Assembly: GCA_020444165.1 (NCBI GenBank)
Contig: JAHLLK010000067.1
Span: 1-33,472 of the forward strand
DNA from: Deltaproteobacteria bacterium
GTDB taxonomy: Bacteria; Desulfobacterota; Desulfarculia; Desulfarculales; Desulfarculaceae
Length of the DNA stretch: 33,472 bases
Direction: 5' to 3'
Part shown: piece after piece, positions 1 to 6,264 of the stretch
Layout of the letters: every line of letters begins with the position of its first letter
Numbering within the stretch: the stretch's first letter is position 1
Program-made: the position numbers and the translations under genes
The notes under the pieces: model-generated
Seen by the model: the letters and a program-made list of their open reading frames with translations, nothing else
Told to the model about the DNA's origin: nothing
Database searches by the model: none

Positions 1-28
1 GTGGAGTCACGTTTTTGCCAAGCCGACA

Positions 29-55
29 TTGCACGGGGCAGGACGCCCCGTGCAA
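29..55. repeat. perfect 11-bp inverted repeat (hairpin)
   Basis: TTGCACGGGGC and GCCCCGTGCAA flank a 5-base AGGAC loop. It lies downstream of the minus-strand gene that ends at 136, so it could help end that transcript, but no clear T-run follows. A decayed relative of the same 34-base element (29-62) is found at 2844-2877. Confidence 0.6.
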
Positions 56-72
56 AGCTCTCCAAACAGCAA

Positions 73-96
73 CGGACCGGCCAATCGGCCGGTCCG
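73..96 (-). terminator. hairpin after the DsbD-like gene, possible terminator
   Basis: A 10-bp perfect stem (CGGACCGGCC / GGCCGGTCCG) with an AATC loop sits 40 bases beyond the stop of the minus-strand DsbD-like gene. The bases that follow on the minus strand (GTTGCTGTTTGG) are only mildly T-rich, so termination is plausible but not certain. Confidence 0.45.
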
Positions 97-135
97 CAGG
101 TCGCTAAGCCCAACCCCTGGCGGGGCCGGCCCGCT

Positions 136-654
136 TCAGGAGGCCACTTTGAGGAGTAATTCCAAGACCTCTTCCTGGGGGAAGAAACACATATTGTCGT
201 CGCAGCCCTGGTAGCTGAGGGTCAGCTTCACCGGGTATTCGCCTGGCGCCAGGCCCGCGGCCAGGCGGAAGCCCACGGTGATTTTCACCTCGCCCTCGTA
301 AATGGCGGCTTCCTTGTCCAAAAAGGCCAATTTTTTCACTTTGGCCTGGGGATAGGCGGGGTCGACAAAGGTTATGCCGGCCGGGGCGCTCAGTTCCAGC
401 CGGGTGGGGACCAGGGCGTCATCGTCTGGCCGGTGGCCGTTCACGTGCAGACCCGGGGCGATCTTGATGACCAGCGTGAGCCGATGTTCCCCACCGGGAG
501 TGTAGGTTTGGTCCGGATTCGCCACGCTCAAGCTCAACACCCGTTTGACTTCTTGGGCGCCGGCCGGCTCTGCCGCGGCCATAAGGCCCAGGGCCAAGAC
601 CAGGGACAGCACCAGGGAAACGGCGGCTCCCCGGGCCATAAGCGGCATGTTCAT
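136..654 (-). CDS. DsbD alpha-domain-like exported protein
   Basis: Exported protein of about 172 residues that resembles the N-terminal (alpha) domain of the thiol:disulfide interchange protein DsbD. A hydrophobic signal peptide (roughly residues 3-33, ending near AEPAGAQ) is followed by an immunoglobulin-like beta domain. The key sign is YQGCDDNMCFFP near the C-terminus, which matches the redox-active cysteine pair of DsbD alpha (here CX4C). The membrane beta domain and the thioredoxin-like gamma domain are absent, so this is a stand-alone alpha-type domain that would need a separate electron donor. ATG at 654 is chosen because AAGGTGG lies 5-6 bases upstream; a GTG at 663 is also in frame. 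It lies 37 bases downstream of the aminomutase-like gene on the same strand, so the two are probably co-transcribed. The domain is fairly certain; the partner is unknown. Confidence 0.8.
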   Translation of the reverse strand: MNMPLMARGAAVSLVLSLVLALGLMAAAEPAGAQEVKRVLSLSVANPDQTYTPGGEHRLTLVIKIAPGLHVNGHRPDDDALVPTRLELSAPAGITFVDPAYPQAKVKKLAFLDKEAAIYEGEVKITVGFRLAAGLAPGEYPVKLTLSYQGCDDNMCFFPQEEVLELLLKVAS

Positions 655-691
655 GGTTTCCACCTTGTTCGAAATCTTTTGGCAGCTTGCC

Positions 692-1675
692 TCAGGCCTG
701 GCCGCAGCGGCTGGGACCGGCGTCCTTCCAGCCCAGGGGCGCCATCTCGCCCACGGGCAGCACCTTCAGGCGGGCCAAGGCCCGGGCCAAGCGGGGCCAG
801 ACCAGGGACCGCGCGGCAGCCTCGTCCAGCTTCGGGTCGAAAAGCAGTTGGGGGCTCAGGTTCAGGCCCTCTTCCCGGGCCAGCTCCATGAAGGCCCAGG
901 CGCGCTGCCCCTCGATACGAGGCATCCGGGGGTTGCCCGGCATCAGATAAACCTCGCGGTCCAGGGACAGGAGATTCTTGAAGTACTCCAGCCCCACTTG
1001 GAAATTGCGGGAGAGCATGGCCAATTGCCCCGGCAGGTCGCGCTCCCGGGCCCACAGCCAAATCCCGGCGAACTCGGCCAGCTCCCGGGGTCCGGGGACC
1101 GCGGCGGGCGCCGGGGGTGGGGCGCCCTGGCCGGCCAGGAGGGCCAGGGGCCCCCGGGAGGGCAGGGCCGGGGTGTAGAGCACCAGGTCCGGCTCCAGGC
1201 CGAAGGCCTCCACCGCGCCGCCCGGGGCCAGCCGGTGGCCGGTCAAGGACTCGTCCACCATCAAGAGCATGCCCCGCTCGCGCACCTCTTCCTGGGCGGC
1301 CAGCATGGTGGGGGCGGCCGGGGCCCAGTCAGCCCGCAGCACGGCCAGGCCGGCCTCGCCCTCACCGGAGACCAGGGGGCTGCCGGTGCCCGGGGCGATC
1401 CACATCACCCCCCGGGAGCAACCGGCCTGACGGGCCAGTTGACCGGCGGCCAACACCGCCTGGGGCGGCTTGGCGAAAAATACCGTCCAGGCGGGCCAAC
1501 CCAAGGCTTCCCGCACCAGTTCCCCGGCCGTTTCGGCGGTCATCTCGCCGGGGGCCGGCGGCGCGGGCAGCTCCCGCCGGGTGTAATCCACGGGCGGCCC
1601 CGGCACCGCAGCCTGGGATCGCCAAATCTCTTCCAGTATCGCCAACTCTTCAGGCAGAGCTTCCGCTTTCATCAT
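692..1675 (-). CDS. glutamate-1-semialdehyde aminomutase-like protein, probable pseudoenzyme
   Basis: A 327-residue protein with the layout of class-III PLP enzymes, closest in pattern to glutamate-1-semialdehyde 2,1-aminomutase (GSAM). VDESLTGHR (about residues 140-148) corresponds to the GSAM motif FDEVMTGFR, and the Asp that contacts the PLP ring is kept. Downstream, DLVLYTPALPSRG (about 163-175) aligns with GSAM DLTTLGKVIGGG, and the PLP-binding lysine is replaced by proline. The phosphate-binding NSGTEA stretch reads FFAKPPQA (about 66-73), and the usual FxGxYHG segment cannot be found. The protein is also about 100 residues short of GSAM. The active site therefore looks lost, and the fold may have a binding or structural role. 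The start is the ATG at 1675, with GAAAGGGAA just upstream; the reading frame stays open to 1828. It precedes the DsbD-like gene in an apparent two-gene operon. Confidence is good for the family and moderate for loss of catalysis. Confidence 0.65.
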   Translation of the reverse strand: MMKAEALPEELAILEEIWRSQAAVPGPPVDYTRRELPAPPAPGEMTAETAGELVREALGWPAWTVFFAKPPQAVLAAGQLARQAGCSRGVMWIAPGTGSPLVSGEGEAGLAVLRADWAPAAPTMLAAQEEVRERGMLLMVDESLTGHRLAPGGAVEAFGLEPDLVLYTPALPSRGPLALLAGQGAPPPAPAAVPGPRELAEFAGIWLWARERDLPGQLAMLSRNFQVGLEYFKNLLSLDREVYLMPGNPRMPRIEGQRAWAFMELAREEGLNLSPQLLFDPKLDEAAARSLVWPRLARALARLKVLPVGEMAPLGWKDAGPSRCGQA

Positions 1676-1951
1676 TTCCCTTTCGCGGGGAGCGGGAACG
1701 CGCGTGCGTCCCCCGGGCCGGGCCGCGGCCGTTTGGTTTTGGCCGGGGCGGCCTGGGGGGACCACCGTTCCCAGGGTCCATTTCCTGCCGGCAAACTTAA
1801 CACAATTGAACGTTACAAGCACGGCCAAGGGCCGCCCGGTTTCTCCCGGGGAGGCAAAAAAAGATTTTAAGTTCTTCGCCGGCCCTGCCGATTAGAAAGA
1901 TGAGGCAGGAAATAGTTGCCAACCACCTTGAACAGCCAGGGAAGGCTAGCC

Positions 1952-2314
1952 ATGGACATTACCTACAGCCCCCCCCTCGCGGCGGGCGAACATTCCGAGG
2001 TGAACCGTCCCGTTTTCCAGAGCAAGGGAACGACGGGCAAGCCGGCGGAAGCGCCCGAGTCGTCCGCGGTGGGCAAGTCGCCCGCGGAGCAGGTTGACGA
2101 GACCCGATTGAATCAGGCCATGCAGGACTTGGCCAAGCATTACGGGGTGGAGTTCAAGCGGACCACGGACGAGAAGACCGGCCGGCAGATCATCCAGGTC
2201 TTCTCCCCGGACGGTGAGCGCATGCTGCGGCAATTCCCTCCCCAGGCCGTGGTGGAGATGGCGGCCAAGGCCCGCCAGGGAATGGCCGAAAGTTTATTTA
2301 ACTCCACAGTTTAG
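1952..2314 (+). CDS. FlaG family flagellar protein
   Basis: A 120-residue protein with a disordered, polar N-terminal half and a C-terminal FlaG-type domain. The segment VEFKRTTDEKTGRQIIQVF, followed by GERMLRQFPPQAVVEM (about residues 60-105), fits the FlaG pattern of two beta strands and the conserved R-Q-x-P-P turn. FlaG proteins are linked to flagellar filament length and assembly and are normally encoded next to flagellin or fliD. Here no flagellar gene is adjacent, so it is an orphan copy. ATG at 1952 is preferred because AGGGAAGG lies about 8 bases upstream; an in-frame start at 1916 has no good ribosome site. It is transcribed away from the aminomutase-like gene, with about 275 bases between the two starts. 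It is the only visible motility link beside the signalling block that begins at 3204. Confidence 0.7.
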   Translation: MDITYSPPLAAGEHSEVNRPVFQSKGTTGKPAEAPESSAVGKSPAEQVDETRLNQAMQDLAKHYGVEFKRTTDEKTGRQIIQVFSPDGERMLRQFPPQAVVEMAAKARQGMAESLFNSTV

Positions 2315-2330
2315 CTCGTCAATGCGTCCG

Positions 2331-2364
2331 ATGCCGCCCTTTCCTCCGAAAGGGAGGGGTGGCA
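2331..2364 (+). terminator. hairpin after the FlaG-like gene
   Basis: CCCTTTC and GAAAGGG (2337-2343 and 2348-2354) form a 7-bp stem with a CTCC loop, and outer ATGCC/GGCAT arms can extend it. It starts 17 bases after the stop codon. No T-run follows, so it is either a weak or factor-assisted terminator or a 3'-end stabiliser. Confidence 0.45.
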
Positions 2365-2681
2365 TGTGTCCATGGGTTTGATTGCCGACCCAGCCCTGCC
2401 GTTCCCCAGCCCCCCACCCCGCTCGGCTGAGCCATCCTGCCCCACCAGCCCGGACATTTCATGAGGGCCGGGTGGCTTGGTTGGCTACCTGCTGATTTAG
2501 CATGCTTTTCAAGTGGTAAATTACCTGAGACAAGGTGACGTTTTGTCCCCGGGGCCAGCGCCGCCGGACGCCCGGTCTTCCTGAAATATCCGGGCTATCC
2601 TCCTGGCCGGCGGCGTCCGGACGTTTCCCGGCCGGGCGGACCACTCCCCACCGGCGACCTGAGGGCAAGGAGAATCATTCT

Positions 2682-2840
2682 GTGGCCGACGCACGGAGTT
2701 TGGGAAAATATCTAAGTATAAACCGTAAGTTGCGTCACATTTTGGTGGCTTGTCGTCGGCAATCGGCCTCCGGCGGGCCAGGGGTTCGCCCCAGACAAGC
2801 CTTGCTTGCCGGGATGTCGTCACGCTTTCGCCAAAACTAA
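2682..2840 (+). CDS. possible small protein (52 aa), doubtful
   Basis: GTG is preceded by AAGGAG at 2667-2672 with 9-base spacing, a good ribosome site. The frame encodes about 52 residues, basic and rich in Arg, Gln and Ser, beginning VADARSLGKYLSINRKLRH. No family is recognised, there is no membrane segment, and the second half has the composition of translated non-coding GC-rich DNA. It may be the start of a decayed gene or chance. Only the ribosome site supports it. Confidence 0.22.
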   Translation: MADARSLGKYLSINRKLRHILVACRRQSASGGPGVRPRQALLAGMSSRFRQN

Positions 2841-2843
2841 AAG

Positions 2844-2877
2844 TTGCGCGGCGCAGGACGCACCGTGCCTCGCTCTC
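2844..2877. repeat. imperfect copy of the 29-62 hairpin element
   Basis: Aligned without gaps to 29-62, 28 of 34 bases match, including the invariant GCAGGACGC loop region and the trailing GCTCTC. The inverted repeat is degraded (one mismatch and one G:T pair in the inner 9 bp). This suggests a dispersed genomic element with one intact and one decayed copy here. Confidence 0.5.
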
Positions 2878-2918
2878 ATTCTAGTTATCCGGGACATTTT
2901 GTGTTAGTGTTGTCGCAC

Positions 2919-2983
2919 ACCAGGAAAAACCAAGGCAAGAATCGTGGTTGTCCTGGTCCGCCGTCCCCGGGGAGGGACGGCGG
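2919..2983 (+). promoter_or_regulatory. structured leader upstream of the HD-GYP gene
   Basis: Two adjacent hairpins can form. The first pairs ACCAGGA (2919-2925) with TCCTGGT (2951-2957) and stacks an inner AACCA/TGGTT helix. The second pairs CCGCCGTCCC (2958-2967) with GGGACGGCGG (2974-2983) around a CGGGGA loop. A smaller CCGGGA/TCCCGG stem follows near 3001. They lie about 220-285 bases upstream of the ATG at 3204. This is suggestive of a structured 5' untranslated region, but I could not match a known riboswitch. Confidence 0.4.
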
Positions 2984-3203
2984 CCGATCTTGTTCCCGAC
3001 CCGGGAGTCTCCCGGCAGGGTGCGGGAAATGGCTGGTCAGACGGGGCTTCAGTCCCGCCGAACACGCGGAACAACCCTCTCAACCTGCTCCGGGCAACGG
3101 GCGGAGCCGTGCCCTGGTCCCGGTGGCCGAGGGGATTTCGGGCGGTCTGCCGGCACCCGGCCAACATTGCGGCCCCCAGGGTCCTTCGCGAGGTGGCGCC
3201 ATT

Positions 3204-4784
3204 ATGGATAGGCCCATTCCCATGGGAGCGGAATCCTTACGCATCCTCTTGGTGGACGACGAACCCAATATCCGCGAAGCCCTTTGCGAATACTTGGAAG
3301 CCATCAACAAGCACGAGGTGGTCTGCGCGGCCGATGGCGAGGAGGCCCTGGACCGCTTCCAGGCCGGCCAGTTCGACTGCGCCTTCCTGGACCTGAAGAT
3401 GCCCGGCATGAGCGGAGTGGAACTCCTGTCCCGGCTCAAAGCCTCGGACAAGACCCTGCCCGTGGTCATCATGACCGGCTTCCCTTCCCTGGACGCGGCC
3501 ATCGACACCATGCGCCAGGGGGCCAGCGATTTCCTCATCAAGCCCTTCAACCTGAAGGAGGTCAAGATCACCCTGGAACGGGTGGTGCGCGAGCAACGCC
3601 TCCTGAAGGAGAACCTCCGCCTCACCGAGCGCCTCAAACACCAGGAAAGCATCGAGCGCCTCAACTCGGAGCTGCAGAAACGCATCCGCGAGCAGCACAT
3701 CATCCATCAGATCTCCGAAGCCATCGACCAGTTGCATACCTCCGAGGACATCTACCAGGGCCTGGCCGACCTGGCCTGCCGCTTCCTGGACGCCAACAAG
3801 TCCGCCGTGCTGCTCCTGGACCGCAGCACCCAACAGCTCCTGGTGATCGCGGTGCACGGCTTTGACCAATCCGCGGTGGGCCGCATCGCCGGGGAGTTCG
3901 GGGCGGACGTGGCCGGCAAGGTGGCGGCCGAGGGTCAGCCCATGCTGGGGCGGGCCGATCCCCACAGCCGGCTCTTGGGCGCCCTGCCCTTCCAGGGCAA
4001 CTACCTCTGCCTGCCCATCCTGATCCGGGGCGAGAACTTCGGGGTCATGGTGGTGGGGGACAAACGCGGCGGCCTGGCGCTCCGGGGCGACGACGTATTC
4101 CTGGCCCGTTTTCTGTTGCAAAAAGCCGCTCTGTCCATCGAGAACATCGCCCTGTACGAGTCCATGGTCTCCAACATGCACTCCACCCTGGGCGCCTTGG
4201 TGGGGGCCATGGAGGCCAAGGACCCCTACACCCGGCAGCACAGCCGCCGGGTCACCAACCTGAGCGTGCTCACCGCCCAGACCATGGGCCTGGGCATCGA
4301 GCAGATGGAGTCCTTGCGCTTTGCGGCCTATCTGCACGACATCGGCAAGATCGGCATCAAGGACCACATTCTCTTGAAGGAGTCCCGGCTCACCAACGAG
4401 GAGTACGAGCAGATCAAACTCCATCCGGTGATCGGCGAGTCCATCATCGGCTCCATGGACCTTTCTCCCCAAGAGAGGGCCATTATCCGCCATCATCATG
4501 AGCGCTGGGACGGCCGGGGCTACCCCGACGGCCTGGGCGGCGAGGATATCCCCCGCCTGGCCCGCATCGTGGCCGTAGCCGATGCCTTTGACGCCATGAC
4601 CAGCGACCGCCCCTACCGCCAGGCCAAGGTCCGCGAGCAGGCGGTGGCGGAGCTGTTGCGCTGCCGCGACTCCCAGTTCGACCCCCTGGTGGTGGAAGCG
4701 TTCATGGAGATGCTGCAACGTTACAACCCGGCGGGAGCCCGGGAAGAGATCCTGGTCTCGCCCGCCCAGGCCCAGACCGGCTGA
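3204..4784 (+). CDS. response regulator with GAF and HD-GYP c-di-GMP phosphodiesterase domains
   Basis: A cytoplasmic 526-residue protein with three modules. Residues 12-125 are a receiver with acidic pair D18/D19, phospho-acceptor D63, T91 and K113. Residues about 125-170 form a coiled linker. Residues about 170-315 form a GAF-like sensor domain. Residues about 325-510 are an HD-GYP domain with the metal-binding H378-D379, the HHHERW run at 430-435 and the signature DGRGYPDG at 436-443, so it should be an active phosphodiesterase that breaks down cyclic di-GMP. The start is the ATG at 3204 with GAGGTGG upstream; the frame is open further upstream, but that stretch has non-coding character. 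It heads a same-strand block with a PilZ receptor and kinase-like genes, which fits c-di-GMP turnover under phosphorelay control. Confidence 0.93.
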   Translation: MDRPIPMGAESLRILLVDDEPNIREALCEYLEAINKHEVVCAADGEEALDRFQAGQFDCAFLDLKMPGMSGVELLSRLKASDKTLPVVIMTGFPSLDAAIDTMRQGASDFLIKPFNLKEVKITLERVVREQRLLKENLRLTERLKHQESIERLNSELQKRIREQHIIHQISEAIDQLHTSEDIYQGLADLACRFLDANKSAVLLLDRSTQQLLVIAVHGFDQSAVGRIAGEFGADVAGKVAAEGQPMLGRADPHSRLLGALPFQGNYLCLPILIRGENFGVMVVGDKRGGLALRGDDVFLARFLLQKAALSIENIALYESMVSNMHSTLGALVGAMEAKDPYTRQHSRRVTNLSVLTAQTMGLGIEQMESLRFAAYLHDIGKIGIKDHILLKESRLTNEEYEQIKLHPVIGESIIGSMDLSPQERAIIRHHHERWDGRGYPDGLGGEDIPRLARIVAVADAFDAMTSDRPYRQAKVREQAVAELLRCRDSQFDPLVVEAFMEMLQRYNPAGAREEILVSPAQAQTG

Positions 4785-4899
4785 GCCGGCCTGGCCGGGC
4801 GGCCCGTTCCCGGCCGTTTATCCGCACCGCCAAACCCCGCCCAGCCCCCCCAGAGGGGCGCGGGCGTGCCGTCCCTTCAGGGCGGCCAGGATAGAAACC

Positions 4900-5466
4900 A
4901 TGCAGGAGCCAGGCGATCGCGACAGAGAGTTTTTCCGTTATCCCGCGCGGTTGGCGGTGCGTTTCGGCCCGGACACGGCGGCCGGCCGCGGGGCCATGGC
5001 CATCAACCTGGACATGTGGCAGCTCCAGAGCCAGTTGGAGGCCAAGGCCCTGGAATCCCTGGAAGCGGGTGCCCTGGACGACAATCTCAAGCCACTTTTG
5101 GATATCCTGCGCTGGATGGATTTCAAGCTGGATATGATCCTGCACCATCTGCGGCTCCAGGAGATGGGTGTCCACTTCCCCCTGTCCGCCCAGACCGTGG
5201 ACGTCTCCGGCTCCGGCTTCAGCTTGGCCCAGGGCGATGACCTGGCCACCGGGTCCCGGGTCTTGGTGCAGCTGCTCCTGCCCGACCAGCCCACCCGGCC
5301 GGTGTACGCGGTGGGCGAGGTGGTCCGCAGCGGCGGGGACCCGGGTCAGCCCGCCGTGGGCGTCAACTTCGTGGAGATCGCCGAGGTGGACAGGGAGCGC
5401 ATCGTGCGCTACACCTTCCAGCGGCAAAGACAGGAACTGGCCCAGCGTAGTTTGGCGAGGGAATAA
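4900..5466 (+). CDS. PilZ domain protein with a long helical insertion
   Basis: A 188-residue predicted cyclic di-GMP receptor. The RxxxR motif is R13-Y-P-A-R17 and the D/NxSxxG motif is DVSGSG at 101-106, so both ligand-contact motifs are intact. In ordinary PilZ domains they lie a few tens of residues apart; here about 83 residues separate them. The insert (roughly 34-88) is predicted helical, with runs such as LLDILRWMDFKLDMILHHL that look amphipathic and could mediate oligomerisation, as in tetrameric PilZ proteins. The rest (107-188) is the beta barrel and a C-terminal helix. It lies 115 bases after the HD-GYP gene, and its TAA at 5464-5466 is followed immediately by the next start codon, so it is translationally coupled to the kinase-like gene. 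It likely couples c-di-GMP level to that protein. Confidence 0.87.
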   Translation: MQEPGDRDREFFRYPARLAVRFGPDTAAGRGAMAINLDMWQLQSQLEAKALESLEAGALDDNLKPLLDILRWMDFKLDMILHHLRLQEMGVHFPLSAQTVDVSGSGFSLAQGDDLATGSRVLVQLLLPDQPTRPVYAVGEVVRSGGDPGQPAVGVNFVEIAEVDRERIVRYTFQRQRQELAQRSLARE

Positions 5467-6192
5467 TTGAATCAGCGACTTGACTTGCCACCCGAAGTCG
5501 TGGCCGCCCTCCTGGCCCAGGAAAAATTGTGCCTGGTGGGTCGCTTGCTCAAAGGCGTGGTGCACAACATCTCCGGCGCGGTGCAGATGATCCGGCTGCC
5601 CCTGGACCTTTTGGAGATGCGCCTGCCGCCCGACGCTGACGAGAACATCCGGGCCAAACTCCGGGCCGCCCAGGAAGGCATCAGCCGCCTCACCGAGGAA
5701 TTGGGTCTGTTGGCGGCCAAGAGCACCCAGCCCTCGCAGAGCCACGCCCAGACCGTGAGCCTGCCGGACCTGGCCCGGGAGCAACTGGCCTTCTGGCGGG
5801 CCCACCCCTACTTCAAACACGAGATGAAAGTGGAAACGCTCCTGTCCGGTACGCCCCCCCAGGTGGAGGCGGGTTACGACGATCTGGCCTTGGCCTTCAA
5901 CGCCTTGGTGGCCAACGCGGTGGAGAACGCCGAGGCGGCCGGCGAACGGGAGATGTCGGTGTGCCTCCTCAAGCAGGGCCGGGAGGCCGGCCTGGAGGTC
6001 ACCAGCAGCGGTCCCCCGCCCGACGCCGCCACGGCCGAGCGCATGTTCGAACCGTTCTTTGGCGCCAAGGGCGAGGGACACGACGGGCTGGGCCTTTTCC
6101 TGGCCCGCGAGGCCCTGGCGCCGTGGCGGGGCCGGGTGGAGTGGTCCGCCACCCGTCCCCGGAGCTTCGTCATTTGGCTGCCCGTCCTTTGA
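5467..6192 (+). CDS. minimal histidine-kinase-like protein (HATPase fold)
   Basis: A soluble 241-residue protein with no sensor domain or membrane segment. The start is TTG at 5467, directly abutting the PilZ stop, with GAGGGA 6 bases upstream. An H-box-like helix GRLLKGVVHNISGAVQ carries H33. The ATPase part shows an N-box-like NALVANAVENA (145-155), an F-box-like MFEPFF (193-198) and a G2 loop HDGLGLFLA (205-213). The G1 box, normally DxGxG, reads TSSGPPP (179-185), so the adenine-contacting Asp is missing. Nucleotide binding may be weakened, or the protein may act as an adaptor or phosphotransfer partner. The tight coupling with a PilZ protein suggests the pair works as one c-di-GMP-sensing unit. 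The histidine-kinase family is likely; activity is uncertain. Confidence 0.75.
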   Translation: MNQRLDLPPEVVAALLAQEKLCLVGRLLKGVVHNISGAVQMIRLPLDLLEMRLPPDADENIRAKLRAAQEGISRLTEELGLLAAKSTQPSQSHAQTVSLPDLAREQLAFWRAHPYFKHEMKVETLLSGTPPQVEAGYDDLALAFNALVANAVENAEAAGEREMSVCLLKQGREAGLEVTSSGPPPDAATAERMFEPFFGAKGEGHDGLGLFLAREALAPWRGRVEWSATRPRSFVIWLPVL

Positions 6193-6264
6193 GGAACGGT
6201 CCGGCGGCCCCGGCGCCGGCCTCCCCAGTGGTCCTAACCCTGGCCCGCCCCAGACCCGGACAAC

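Larger units (their letters stand above)
2365..2918. other. intergenic region without a convincing gene
   Basis: About 550 bases between the FlaG hairpin and the structured leader of the HD-GYP gene. Codon-like periodicity is weak on both strands. The only candidates are the small GTG frame at 2682 and the repeat-related element at 2844, listed separately. I see no RNA gene or known riboswitch pattern here. Confidence 0.5.

Noticed and set aside
545..1870. 441-residue open frame on the plus strand
   Set aside because: Antisense to the DsbD-like and aminomutase-like genes; no domain or ribosome site supports it.
2880..3203. GEMM-type c-di-GMP riboswitch before the HD-GYP gene
   Set aside because: Hairpins exist, but the conserved aptamer bases of GEMM-I or GEMM-II are not visible.
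3237..4718. 493-residue open frame on the minus strand
   Set aside because: It is antisense to the well-motifed HD-GYP gene. The long frame results from high GC in third codon positions and shows no family features.
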